From Sphagnum compactum (Eukaryota > Bryophyta > Sphagnopsida > Sphagnales): a DNA stretch of 64,000 nt. The DNA lies in NCBI GenBank assembly GCA_965153455.1, contig OZ234503.1, forward strand, positions 3,782,001 through 3,846,000, written 5' to 3'. Within the stretch, counting starts at the first letter, position 1; each line of letters opens with the position of its first letter. Both the position numbers and the translations under genes were made by a program. This document shows, in pieces, positions 46,450-58,575 of this stretch. The notes below the pieces were generated by a model. That model searched no databases and was not told where the DNA came from. It saw nothing but the letters and a program-made list of their open reading frames with translations.

Positions 46450-46800
46450 AGAGTTATCCGTAAAGTCAGGCGATTAGGGGCCGAGAACGGCAAGTTTCGG
46501 CATAATAGGGCATCAAACGCGGAACTGGGAATGAAAATTTTACCAAATAACTGGGACCCAAACTAGTTCTTCCACCAATTTTGGTGGTAAACTGAGTTTC
46601 ATCCTGTGTTTCCTTTCTCCTGAGCGCCTGCACTGCTGCTACATGTATTTTCACTGCTCCTACCTGTACAACTACTATAATTACTCTCAGAACCTTGTGC
46701 ATTAAATGCTGAGTTTCATATCCAGATTTGATAAATTTTCCTTACTTTGCGGATACCACTGAAAAGAGGCGATAGGGGGTATAACTCTATTTATTATGTA
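46450..46800 (+). repeat. Dispersed repeat H, copy 1
   Basis: It aligns with 59153-59415: AGAGTTATCCGTAAAGTCAG, GCGATTAGGGG, CATAATAGGGCATCAAAC, CTGGGAATGAAAATTTTAC, AAATAACTGGGACCCAAACT and AAACTGAGTTTCATCCTGTG. A further shared GAGATAGGGGGTA block lies about 130 bp on, after an indel. In the same frame both copies end an open frame with RKVRRL, HNRASN and NNWDPN-stop. The frame runs from 46177 here but its upstream part is not shared, so I treat this as a repeat and not a gene. Confidence 0.75.
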
Positions 46801-47058
46801 TCTATTATATTCCTCATGATCCTGCTCTCATTTCTCATTGATGTTTTTCATACTGTGAACTAGATGGGCACATGGGACTCCACTTTTGAAACCATCTTGA
46901 TGCTAGCTTTACAATCTGGGGATGGTTGTCAAGTGGGCCAAACAATTAATTATAAAGAGAGTGCCCCCACTGCTGATGATGCTTGTTTTTGGGGATTGCT
47001 CATCTAGAAAGGCCCCTTTTCTTTTGCTTTCTGTTGCAAGGAGGGAAGAAGTGTCATT

Positions 47059-47703
47059 GGGCCAGAGTGAACCAAACCACCAGCTGACCATGGAGGACAC
47101 TAAGCTAAATATCAGTGTTGGTGGTCTGGTATCACCACTTTGTGACACCAGACCGAGACTGGTATCTAGTAGGGTTCTCCAAAATTTTGATACCACACGC
47201 ATAATGGTATCATAGCATTTTTAAATGTATATATATGGCATCATAATGTATAATTTGAAGGATATGAAATGGGTATGCCATGGTATCAATGTATACCTTA
47301 TGATACCAGCAGATATAGTATATGATAACTCTGGTATCAATGATGTGCTCACCTTGACAGATGGATGATGGGTGGACAGGAAACAATTTTCCATTGGATT
47401 CTGGGTTCCCTAGCTAACCATAGTTGTTAGCTCAGACCCTGTTTTTACTACCCTACTTACTACAACACCCCTTAGCCCATACCTATGTACCATCTAGATC
47501 ATACCATCTAGATCATCTGTTGCATCTGCTTATTATAGTAGCCATGTATTTTTTCCTACCTGGAAACCTAGGAACCTATGCTGTAAATCCAGGTGAAAAC
47601 CCAACATTAACCTGAGTTAGGGTTTATCCACAGCTGAGTCATAGCAGCCTTCCAGGGGAAGGTGCATTTGCTGGTGGTTGTTGTTGGTTCATTTATGGCC
47701 ATG
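47059..47703. mobile_element. Candidate family F element with TGGTATCA-rich interior
   Basis: The left GGCCAGAGTGAACCAAACCA then CCAGCTGACC is inverse to the right GCTGGTGGTTGTTGTTGGTT then CATTTATGGCC (47676-47703). Inside are a 13-bp hairpin (GGTCTGGTATCAC with GTGACACCAGACC, 47123-47154), about eight TGGTATCA/TGATACCA words to 47345, and a CTACCCTACTTACTAC stretch like the inner arm at 40460. The right end is diverged, so the boundaries are tentative. Confidence 0.4.
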
Positions 47704-47794
47704 GACTCATTTGCACAGAGTTGTTGCTGCCAACTAAATCTTGGGACTCTAAGGATTATGATCCGTTAGAACCCACAGAAAGAATCCTTTTGCC

Positions 47795-47817
47795 TAGGGT
47801 TTAGGGTTTAGGGTTTC
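47795..47817 (+). repeat. Interstitial telomere-type repeat
   Basis: Three consecutive perfect AGGGTTT units. Similar two- to three-unit tracts lie at 18590 and 37837. Confidence 0.85.
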
Positions 47818-47819
47818 CT

Positions 47820-49467
47820 AACCTAAACAGTGACCCTAATTTTTTCAAGGCTCAGTTTGATGAACACTCATGTACATAAATGGCTAGAAACCCTACCAAA
47901 TGGCATTTGTCTCCTTGGAATAAATAAAACTATAAACCACAGTATGTAACCTGCTGCCCAAATGGTCAGTACCCTGTCATCCCATGTGTCACCCAGGACT
48001 TATATGATCAAGGGCATGATTGTAACTTCATTGAACCCATTTACATATTAGAATTGGTTCACAGTTAAATTACACACTAAATTAGATTAGTCTAACTTAA
48101 TTAAGTTAAATTAAATATAATTAACTTAATTTTATAACTAATCATAATCATATAACAATTTACACTTAGCAAAAAATCTATATCCTTTGGTATGAAGAGT
48201 TTGTCAGAGGCCATGGGTTACCACATATAACAGAGCCAAGGGAGTGATGAGATTACACACGGTAATCGGTGGCCTTTAGCCAGTACCTGAACATAACTTG
48301 TTATTGAAAGCCCTTTTTTGTGCAATTTCTGCCCTGCAAATGGATGTAGTGCTGCCATATTACACAAAAGTCGGTTACATGGAGATGAGTTTTCTTTCCA
48401 GCCTTTGGATAATATGTTTTTTTGCTGGGTGCAGATATGTGGATGTATTATGGAGCATGGTTGTGTGCAGGTCACTGTGCCCGAGAAGCTCCCTCCCGTG
48501 AGGAATTGGGGCAAGCTGAAATTTTCTAATGGGCACAATGGCCTGTATCTGGCACACTCGTAATGCGTTTTCATGTGGAGTTTGCATAACGTTCATATGT
48601 GTATTTTGCAGAGTGTTCATGCGGATTTTGCAATAGTCTTGTATGGTGGCACCTGCCCAAGTTTTGGTCTAGTAGACCCTCACAGGATCCCTCCATTCTG
48701 CCTTGTAATGAAACTAACTAAGAGACAGAAAAGGCCATAGGAAACCATTATGTAGTACTATGACCCCCAAGGAGAAGGGTTATAAGGGCCTCCTGGCCAA
48801 GATGTGAGCTCAGGGACCCTTATTTTAGGACTGCCCTACTCTGGGGGTGTTGCCAGATGCAAAGGCCTCTTCCCTTTTTTTTCTTTTCTTTTCTTTTTCC
48901 CTTCTTTTTTTGTCCAAGGTAACCCCAATGGGCAAGAAAGAAAGTTGCAAAAAACAAATTGTTGAACTTTCCATTTTTCCGGAGTGTTCCAATGCTTTTT
49001 GCAGAGGAACTAGACTATAGAAGTGCCCAGCCTTTGATGAAAGAACAAACTTAAGTCTTGAATTGTCTTGGGTGTCACCATTTGAGGAGTAAAATGAGTG
49101 GAAACATAGTAAGGCGTGTGAGTGAGTGAGTGTTCAAGAAATGTCAGAAGGAAGGTTTTATCATGCTATGAATTTGGGTTCAATGAACAAATTAGGCCTT
49201 ATTTTTCAATCACCAACTTTGCCTAATTAAATCAAACTAGTGTGGCCTGTGCCGTTGGTTGGCCCAAGCATTCATTCCCTCATCCTCAACTGATTTTTCC
49301 TTCCAAAACCCAGAAATTCATTTGAATTTTCAGCGGCAGAAAAAGATCTGTTGTTTACATGCGGCCAACATGAGACTTTTCCACATTATGTGCATTGTGA
49401 GCTCCAACCACATCTCTACCTTTTTGTCATTGGCTGCTTAATTGTCTAGTGGAGCTCTTTGTGAGGA
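47820..49467. other. Mostly unassigned; possible small exon at 48440-48565
   Basis: Around 48318-48563 a plus frame reads VTVPEKLPPVRNWGKLKFSN directly after GTTGTGTGCAG, which resembles a splice acceptor. A minus frame overlaps the same stretch. The piece looks protein-like, but I recognise no family. Elsewhere: AT-rich TTAA-type sequence (48050-48180) and a CTTTT-rich tract (48875-48910). Confidence 0.2.
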
Positions 49468-49795
49468 CTCACAGCATCTCCAGCGGTGGTGCTCGGTATG
49501 TGATCGATCCTGCGCAAATATTTTTCACATCCAAGTTTAGTTATGTACTCTTTTGCAACCCCACCAATAAAACTGGGACAGCAAACAGGTGGGGGACTAC
49601 TAATAGCAAACCACCTGGACCAATCATTATGATGGGCCAATCCGAAACACTGAGCAGCAGCAGCTAGATCATATTTATTACACCGTTTTCTTTCTGCAGG
49701 TGCACAGGCAGAATAATTCTGCGAAGCCAAAACCATTTTCCTGACCCAAACCGGCATACTCACTCCTGAGAGAGAACCGCTAGAGATGCTCTCAG
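49468..49795. mobile_element. MITE-like element, 20-bp inverted ends (328 bp)
   Basis: CTCACAGCATCTCCAGCGGT at the left (49468-49487) pairs with ACCGCTAGAGATGCTCTCAG at the right (49776-49795) with two mismatches. The GCATCTCCA word is common in plant MITE ends. No coding capacity and no clear target duplication (GAGGA left, GAGGG right). Confidence 0.65.
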
Positions 49796-49799
49796 GAGG

Positions 49800-52700
49800 G
49801 TGGCATGGCAGGACCTACCACCCATCATGGGCTAACTTAGATTTTTGTTGTTGTGCATATACAGACTTCTTGTGCTTGTCAGGTGACCAAGATACTGGTC
49901 CCTGTGGTTCATACATGTACTACCTTGGTGGCTTCAGCATAAATTAAATTATTTTTTAATCTGCCAAAAATTTTATAAGTTATTTTTTAATATGTCAAAA
50001 TCGGCTTTGGCATAAATTAAATCAATTTTTAATCTTCCACAAAATTATAAATTTATTTTTTATTTTTCAAAATTTTGAAAATGTTGCTTAATGTGTAAGA
50101 GTTTGATTTATGATTCACCTTGAAGGGATGATCCTAAATAGAGGTCCACTTAACTGCTGAAACAATTCAAATCATTTGAAATGAACATACCTTACAATAA
50201 GTTTATTTTTTATTATCAAAATTTTCAGAATTAAAAACCCAAGTGCTGAACCAAGAGATTTAATATATTTGGCATTCATGTGCCAAATCCACCAAGGTAC
50301 TATGATAATTCCTTTTGAAAAACCTATATTGCTATCCTTTCATCTCCTTTCTATATGTGGATTCTCCAGGCATAAAATTGTACATGGCATCAAGGCATCC
50401 CTTATCAACCCGGCCCCAAATGAACCAACACCCACCAACAAGCCAATCCATGAAACCTTGTTCCAATTCAATTGTGGATGAACCTTTTAATACCTTGTAG
50501 GCCATATAATGCAAAAGTTGTTGGCACCCTTCATAACTACCTCCTATGGCTTCCCACAACCCCCCCTTCCTTTTTCCGTCCTCCCTCCTATGTGAGAAAA
50601 ATACTACAATGCAATCATCACATGTGCACTCAACAATAGTCAACAAAGATAAATTGAGATTGATGTTATCAAGTATGAGAATTCATGGAGCACATACCTT
50701 GTATCGTTGGATATCCATCATGATGGTCAACAGTGATGTAAAATTTATCCACAAAGAGCATAAGGTCATTTATGGGTTCCATCCATTTTAATGGAGTTGA
50801 TGCATGTAAAATAATTTCATCCACCTAATTACATAGTTATATGTGATGGTAATTTTTTTCCCATTATGTTTTGTACAAGCCATCCTAAACATCATTTTTT
50901 TTTAAATTCCAATATTCCATGTATTATTTCAATTATCTTCCTTGGTTTTACACTCCCACATGTTTTGAAGGTTCCAATAGATTCATTGGCTTGATAGACA
51001 TATATGTCATGCCATGAAGGTTGTTCAAAATCATATGAGACCTTGACATTGTTGATTTTTTCATGCACTTGTTTTGAAAACATGCCACCCTCTCACCCCC
51101 TCTCTTTCCCTTCAAGAAAAGAAACAACAACAATAAAACAATGTTTTTTCATACTTCAAACAATAAAATGCACACATATAAACATAATGTTAAATTTTTA
51201 AATGGTGTATATGATAAGTATTGATAACATTAAACAAAACATTCGACAATGACTGTTGTTGATGAAACATCGTAAAAGAAGAAAACATTATCTAGGGATT
51301 GATATTCATCATAATGCAAATTGCTTTTGAATTATGATGTCATCTATGATTAAAATTTTTGAAAATTCGCAGGATAATTAGGTGATAACTTTCCCTTAGA
51401 ATTTTCAATAATTTATTAAGTTTTTCTTTGTCCAATTGTAACCGACCTTGCCATAGCAATTAAAGTGTGGTGTGCATTGATCAACAAACATGTGAATAAA
51501 TGGAACTTAACACAACTAGTTTCAAACATAGCATCCATCAAATAGTTCAATGATGGAAAATTTATTGTATTGTTAAGGGGTAGTTCAACAAAACTTTGTC
51601 GAATAATTAATTAATTTTGAAATTTTCATTTTGAGAAAATAACATATTTCAAAATATTCTTCATTAACCTTCAAATTATTTTTTTCTTTGATTTTTTTTA
51701 AATTTCAACATTTGTATAAATAACATGGTCAATGTTGAAACTACAAAGGCCCTCAACGACATGCATTGTGTTTATGTTGACATTTGGATTTTGAAGGTGA
51801 ATGGGGCTTCTTGAAAATAAAACATGTCATTTAGATGATTTTATATTTAAGGTTGTGAAAAAAATGAATAATTGGGTTTGTGTCATTTTTTTGGGGGGAA
51901 TTTATTACCACCTATCGACATCCCATTAGACCCTATGATACTTCAATTCATTTCTTTGGAAACTTCATCACCAAAATAACTAGATCTTCCCATTTGTTAG
52001 GTTTAAGAAATCATTAAATGAACCATTGAATAGGTTTAAGAGATTGCAAGATTTTTCATCAAATCTAGTTGTTTTCACCAAAAAAACATAGGAACTATTA
52101 TGGGGGTCACCACTGTTGATTACCCCGGTTGTTATTTTGATTGATTCTCCTTTTTTCTTTGCCAACAAAGCTTGTCATTGGGGGTATTGTTCACCTACAT
52201 ATAATCTCTCATGAATTGTGATTGTGAACAAGTTTGTAATTTAATACATTAGTCATAAATTGAGTAGGAGCGGTTTGGAGAAGAAATTGAGTCAACTTTA
52301 GCAAGCTAGTGGTTGTTGCAAATCATGTTTTGAAATATTCACAATTCATGATCACTTATGAACATTTGAGCATGTCACACACAAGTTTTTGTTTCAAGGT
52401 CAATGGTTACTATACAATTTAGAATTCTAAAATTGTTGGGATTTGATATTTTTAGGGTTTATGCTTGCAATGCAATGTGCATCAAACAACTCACAAAGAG
52501 CTTCAATTCATGTTGCGACGTACTGTAAATGGTGAATGATTGACCAATGAATGATGCAACAACAAAAACATGCAATTGGGAAATGTTTTAAACCTCTAAT
52601 AAATGACTTGAGGTTTTTTTTTTCAATTTATTTTGCTCTAAAAGTGTTCTTGATTTTTGTTGTTAATTTTGAATTAGACTTCAAGAGTCCACGCACTCAC

Positions 52701-54145
52701 TTTTGCTAGTTTTTAAATTATTTATCACAAATTATGAATCAACTATTTGCATCATTGTCATGTCATCATTGTTCTATCATGAGTATTGAGTAAACCCCTT
52801 AATCCAAGAGATTGTCGGTGTTTTGTAATAAAACCCACTCCCTTTACTTTTAGATTTAACTTTTTTTTAGATCATTAGTCTTTGACAATCATCATATTGT
52901 ATTTATCACCTTTGGCACCATTGCTTCTATCAACCCTCAACTTGCTATAATTTTTCATATACAAGCGTTCGAACAAGAAAAATGCCACAAACAAAAAGAA
53001 TATGAAAGTCATTGAACCTTTTAGGGCATTTGGTTAGCTCTAAACTTCCTTGGGTTGAATCAATGATTAAGTGATGGAACCATTAACAACTAGTGATGAC
53101 AAGTCTTGGGTTTCTATTCATGAGTATGTTCTTGAAAATTGGTGATGAATACCTATTCTATTGAACTTATTTGTGATGTTAAACATTTTGTTGGTTCAAG
53201 GTGGGTTTATATAGAAGTTGAAATTGGAAATAACCTTGCATTTTTATTATTGGAGTAGATGGTGGATCTATGTTTGTTGTGCACAAAACTAATGTTTATG
53301 TGCAAGGACAATTTGGCTCCTTATTTGATGGTGGTCCATTGTTGAGCATCACACATGAACTTGGCCATTTGAACCTTTTATATTTGTGCATAATGTAGCA
53401 CCTAGAAAACATATTCCAATCCTTCCATTCTTAATTTGTTCAAAGTCCCAAGAGAGTGTTTGAGTTATAAAAGCTTGTAACTATCTTAAACCCCCATGGG
53501 AACATTATAAAAAAAAAGTTAGAAAATACGTGAGTGAAAATATAGGTTGTAATATATTAGTTGTTGGATAAAAATAATAAGTCAATTAGTTTAAAAATAA
53601 GGCACATTTTATTCAAATAATCAATTTATTTATAATATAAGTTATGTAATAATATGAAATAATCAAATAATTAATATATAGGGTATCTTTAATATTTATA
53701 TATTAAAAAATAGATAATAATAGGGTGATAAGAAATAGGTTGGACAATTATCTAATATCCCCCCCCCTTCCCTAAAAACAATCATTTGACGCACGTAAAT
53801 CCCAAATTTTACACTAAGTGTTCCCCCCCCCCATTTTTAAACATTAAATGAAACAAAATCTTGCAATATATTAAAACCCAACCATATTTCCATGTTGTAT
53901 CCATGCAAATGGGTTGGGGTTGAATACAAAACCTTCATTGTGAAAATGTTGGAAGATCATATTGAAAGTTAAGTTTTTTTCTATTATGTGTGGAAGAAGG
54001 TTATCAAGTTGTTGGTGGTTGTTCCATGTGGTAAGCTAAAGATTGAATATCAAGTTTCATTCTTTAGGACAACAATGGTCATAATGTTGTTGAAATTTTG
54101 AAAAAGGATGACAAAGTGTTAACCAATTGAAATGCATGTGGATAT
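49800..54145. other. Long AT-rich region with no identifiable gene
   Basis: A minus-strand stretch at about 50640-51090 (KINNVKVSYDFEQPSWHDIY) and another at 51980-52168 look like decayed coding sequence but are unrecognised. Around 50411-50445 lies a single family F end motif (minus). C-runs occur at 53760-53768 and 53823-53832. Otherwise there are only AT-rich sequence and homopolymers. Confidence 0.35.
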
Positions 54146-54337
54146 TTGCATCATGTTTTAAAGGTGTTAACTCTAGTCATATTTGAATATGTGAAGTTTT
54201 CCCAACTTGCTATGTGCCATATTTGGAGACCTATTGAGGATGAACATTGTTTTATCATGTTGTCTTTCAATATAAAGAGCAAACTATGTAACCATCGAAC
54301 CACCCATCTTGACCTATGCATGAGAATGTTTTCATAA
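54146..54337 (+). pseudogene. hAT dimerisation-domain fragment
   Basis: The 63-codon frame reads EYVKFSQLAMCHIWRPIEDE, then HCFIMLSFNIKSKLCN and HRTTHLDLCMRMFS. This matches the C-terminal hAT dimerisation pattern (A-x-x-x-L-x-x-x-x-ED-E-R-x-FS-x-L-x-F-x-K-x-x-L-R-N-R-L-x-x-x-L), with the ERxFS block changed to EHCFIM. No transposase core was found upstream, so it is a fragment. It shares the ED-E-x-C-F pattern with the relic at 32282. The parent is probably the same broad family. Confidence 0.6.
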
Positions 54338-54339
54338 AA

Positions 54340-54974
54340 TTTCTAAAATATGTTTTTTTATATTCAAGCCATAAAAAAATACTTGGAGGGACAACAAAAT
54401 TCATTCTTGAACTTGAACTTATGACAATTTCATGTGTTCTACATATTGACAACTTGTTTCTATTCTATTGTGTCCAATGTGCACTTGTTTACGTGCTCCT
54501 TGACATTCAAAACACTTATTATTGTTTTGAATCTCACCTAATTATAGCACTTCGTTCTCTCAATTTGTTGAAGCTATGGTTTGGCATTGACTTAATAGGA
54601 TTCCTAGCCTCACCCACCCTTTCATCTAATAAAACTTCCATGCTTTTGTTGGATTACCATTTTATTTTGTTTTTGGAATCTATTGACCAATCTCAATCAA
54701 TGTTGTCCAATTTTCAATTCTTGAGCCAATTACCAAATAGTTGAACCACTAGATTTAAACTTTGAAAAAAAGACATTGAAATCAACCTCCAAATTGAACC
54801 AAAATTGGAAATTGGCCTCTTGTTATAATTGGACCTAAAAATAAAACTTGATTACCATAATAATTAACATGAAATCTAGTAATGATGATATTATAATTTT
54901 CCCCATATCCCAAATGAAATTTAGTAGATATAACTCATGCTAGCATCAAGGTACAAGAATTGAAGATTGCTAGG
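54340..54974. other. No gene recognised
   Basis: A 142-codon plus frame (54316-54744) is F/L/S-rich with no recognisable motif. Probably chance. Confidence 0.35.
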
Positions 54975-56632
54975 TGGATGTTATTGGAAAATATTTAAGC
55001 TAAAAACCTCAATTTGGGGATTCAAATAGACCCACAAATGGTGAAAATTAGTGCAAATTTGGATTCTCAAACAAATCAAAATGTAGAGCAATTACTCAAG
55101 GAATACAAGGACATTTTTGCATGAACCTATAAGGATTTGAAAAGGAGCACCACATGTAGCTCAACATCAAATTGAACTAGATAATATCCCACAAGCCCAT
55201 CAAGTTAGGTACAAGATGAATCCCAATTATGTAACAATGGTTAAACATGATTTAGATAAATTATTTGATGCCAAATTCATAGCTAAAATAGAAGAAGCCA
55301 CTTGGTTTTTTCCAATTGTAATCATATTGAAAAAGAATGAGAAGTTACGATTCTATGTAAATTTTCAAAAACTCAATGTAACTAGGGTGCAATCACAATC
55401 CAACGAGCCAAAAAGGCCGTCAGATTGCAAAGAAAAACAATCAAAATTGATGAAATGTTAAGTTTTGATTTAAAACCTTTAAAAGTGAACAACAACAAGT
55501 TGGACAAAAATCAATATCGCACAAGACTATCAAAAGGACTTATATAGTAAAACACATTTGATAAGTAAAAACTTAAGAGGATACAAATCTATCAACCGCA
55601 TTAAAAAAACATTCATACCTTTAGATATGTGGAATTGTAAAACTTTAAAAATTCAAAGAACTTTCCAAAATTGATCCAAAATTTTAGAACTTCAAAAATC
55701 CTTTGCCACACATAAATGGGGTAAAATGTACATGACGTGTTATGAAAAGTTGTAATTTATTATACAAGAAAACATAAAAATGTAAAAAAAATTAAAAATG
55801 GTTATGATTTGAAATTATTATCATTTTAAAAGACAAAACACTAAATTTACAAGAAATCAAAACACTTTCAAAAATTCATATTTATTCAAAAATGAAGAAG
55901 AAAAAAACATGTCATGTACTTTGACAACTATAAGCATTTATCATAACAAGTTGCAAAAAAATTGTTCCAAAATTCATTCATATGAAAAAGAAAAAAATTG
56001 AAAAAAAAGACATGAAGTCCTTTTTTACAATAATCCTATTGGCTCATTGTATCTCGTTTGCACCCACTACCAAAAATGATCCATATCTCTTACATTTTTA
56101 TCGTTTATTAAAGAGGTTCTTGACATAACGATAGGTCACGAGGTCTGTTTGTTTTTGGATGGATTTTTTGGTTATCACTAAATCATGATAGCCTTAGAAG
56201 ACAAGTACAAAATAACTAGCTTCATATTTAATTGGGGAACTTTTGTTTAGTTGGTCATGCCATTTGGATTAAAAAATGTTCTTTCTATGTACCAATGGGC
56301 AATTAATATGGCATTCTTAGATTATTTTGGAATGTTCATGAAGTTGTTTTTGGATGAGTTCAACATGTCCAGTGACCAAAAAATTTATTTGGACAAACTT
56401 TTGTTATGTTTAAACAAGTGTTAAAAATTCAATGTTGGCCTACACCTTAAAATACATGTTTTTAGTTTATTCAAAGGTGATTCTAAGATGCATTGTACCC
56501 TAGGAAGGCAAAGTACCAAACCTCAAGAAGATTTTTTCCATCATCAACATGTCACCTCTAAAGACTCATGAGGACAAACAAATTTTTAATGATATGGCCC
56601 AATGTTACCATTGTTTTATCCCAAACTTTTTT
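54975..56632 (+). pseudogene. Second Ty3 reverse transcriptase relic, split by an insertion
   Basis: The pre-RT part reads LLKEYKDIFA (about 55092) and then, after a frame change, PNYVTMVKHDLDKLFDAKFI, AKIEEATWFFPIVIILKKNE and KLRFYVNFQKLNVT (frame 55216-55384). After the insertion at 55385-56065 the reading resumes with KNDPYLLHFY, then EVLDITIGHEVCLFLDGFFG (first catalytic Asp), VMPFGLKNVLSMYQWAINMA and GMFMKLFLDEFNM (YxDD box as FLDE, second Asp lost). It ends with GKVPNLKKIFSIINMSPLKT and FNDMAQCYHCFIPNF (to 56632). No protease, RNase H or integrase was seen. It is a different lineage from the element at 12.9-17.2 kb, which has FVDD and a distinct flank. Confidence 0.85.
55385..56065 (-). 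mobile_element. Family T inverted-repeat element, copy 1 (681 bp), TSD ACTA
   Basis: The left end GGGTGCAATCACAATCCAAC then GAGCCAAAAAGG; the right end, inward on the minus strand, GGGTGCAAACGAGATACAAT then GAGCCAATAGG. ACTA stands on both sides (55381-55384 and 56066-56069). Removing the element plus one ACTA joins the RT relic in frame at the codons for NVT and KND, direct evidence of insertion. Its minus strand matches copy 2 inside (TCATGTACATTTTACCCCAT, TGTGTGGCAAAGG). Non-coding. Confidence 0.9.
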
Positions 56633-58190
56633 TGGGAATTAAACATAGGAACCAAAATTTAATTCTTGTTTTTCTCCAGCCAAAACGAGGACCCAAACGG
56701 TCCACACCAAATTTGGTAGTCGTCAAAATGAGGAGCAAGATATTCAAACCAACATGGAGGTAGATTCAAGGCCTAGAAATGTTGTAGGACCTTTTGAGAC
56801 GGTTTAATAATTTGATTTTTTTGGTAGAGTAGTCACTTAAAATAATGATCACAAGGATGTAATCACAAATAGGAAAAAGGATGATTTTAAAGGTCAGAAA
56901 ATATTGTTGAGATTTTTTGTATATAAATTTTATATTGATTTCTCATTACTAACATTCAATACTAAAAATTGATTACCAAGAATGACTATTGAACATTCCT
57001 ATTGAAAGCTTTTACTTAATTTAGTACCAAAATTTGAACGTTAAGTTGAAAACTACTAATTAGGATTTATAGATCATAAATAAAATTTTCTACTAATTTT
57101 ATAAAGATTATAAGAATTTTGTTATTTTTGGTGGAATCACCATTTTGGACTTAGACTTTCACCATTACTTGGATGTACTTGAATTAGGTTGGTGCACACT
57201 CAACATAACTTGTTATTTTTTAAATACTATATTTTGAAGCAATACAAGTTGATACATTATTATATTAAAGTTGTCTTTTCCATTACATAATTTTTTGACT
57301 TGTTTCATTCAAAGTTGTATTTGTTTTGCAAACTTGAAAATTTGAATGTTCAAGTGTTTTGATAATTTATTATCAATTCCAATTTAAGTCTACATTAGAA
57401 GAATTCAATAGTCTATTGGTACTACCATTTGCCAAATTGTTTTTCTCGTGACTATTTGTCACTACAAAGTTGTAGAAATGTGTTTCACTTTCTACTCCTA
57501 TTAACCTTTTGTTTCCAAACTTAAAATGTGTTTTAACGGGCATCCTCGAATGAAAAGAAATGATTCAAAATGTTGCATTTTATGTGATGTATATAGCCCA
57601 ACATATGGTTTTACATGTTTATTTCTTACGTTTTACTTTAGGAGTGATTAGTGTTTTTTTTAGGAATTTGTACTGTAGCCTAAGTGCCAATCATCCCTAG
57701 GAAGATGTAACCAAATATGATTATAAACCATATATGAAATAAAAATATCTAATTAGCCTCATATTTGTGGTTACACATGAAAACCAAAATATAGAAAAAT
57801 TTGGCCATTAAAAAAATTTGCTCACTTCTAACAATTAAAACCTTCCAAAATCACTTATTTTTTAACATCATCATAGGCTTAAAACACATAGACAATGATG
57901 ATTACAAAAGGTAAAGTAGGTAGTTTATAATTAGGTTGGGACAAATAGGTGGTTAATGGTTAGTAAAAGCATGTTTAAAATGACAAGGATATCAATAGGA
58001 ATCATGACCAAGTAGGTGACTATTGATAAGTAGGTAGATAAAGGCAATGGTTAACTTAGTTTGTTATTTTTGGGGGGTTTTACATTCACTACACATTGTA
58101 GAATAAAATTTATCAAAAGATCAAGCTATATCCACAATGGTTACAAATGGGACAAGAGACCAAAAATAAATTTTATTCACAATTGTCTAC
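56633..58190. other. No gene recognised; remnants of repeats
   Basis: 57686-57720 has a weak match to repeat C (GTGCCAATCATCC). 57915-58060 has AAGTAGGTAG and GATAAGTAGGTAGATAAAGG words reminiscent of the interior of the family F element at 40360-40480, followed at 58225-58250 by a family F end motif. A diverged family F copy may therefore span about 57900-58255. Confidence 0.35.
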
Positions 58191-58193
58191 CAC

Positions 58194-58255
58194 TATCCAT
58201 CCATCCATCCATCCATCCACATGCGTGGTGGATGGATGGTGGTTCACTTTGGCCC
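58194..58255. repeat. (ATCC)n microsatellite folded back on (GGAT)n, with family F end motif
   Basis: About six ATCC units, then ACATGCGTGGT, then GGATGGATGGTGG, which can form a hairpin. It continues as GGTTCACTTTGGCCCACC, the family F end word. Confidence 0.75.
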
Positions 58256-58454
58256 ACCCTAACTCTAAACTTTTTTTTTTGTAATTTCAAAATGAATTAT
58301 TTTGCACAACCAACTTTTTATAAATATTTTATTTGTTGTAGCACAAGAGGTATATTTTTGGCTAATTTATGTGAGAACAACTAACTATATTTTTATTGTA
58401 ACATGCCTTCTTCCAATGGTGGTGGTGGATTTTTATTGTTCCCATCAAGTTCTC

Positions 58455-58575
58455 ACAATGTTCCTCAAATTCTCAATATGTTCCCCAACATGTTCCCAAT
58501 AGCACCTCATTATATCTCATAATCCTTTGCCCTAAGTGACCTATATAACCTGCCCATAAGGAGGAAACCACTACA
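58455..58575 (+). repeat. Dispersed repeat G, copy 3
   Basis: AATATGTTCCCCAACATGTT, CCCAATAGCACCTCATTATA, TCATAATCCTTTGCCC and ACCTATATAACCTGCCCA. Same order and strand as 24047-24175. A fragment with TGTTCCCAATAG words recurs at about 59895-59955. Confidence 0.65.

Noticed and set aside
46177-46566. 129-codon plus frame as a gene
   Set aside because: Only its last third recurs elsewhere (59 kb), where the upstream part is unrelated. No known domain. Kept as a repeat and listed as a finding.
54316-54744. 142-codon plus frame
   Set aside because: F/L/S-rich with no motif, in a different frame from the adjacent hAT fragment. Likely chance.
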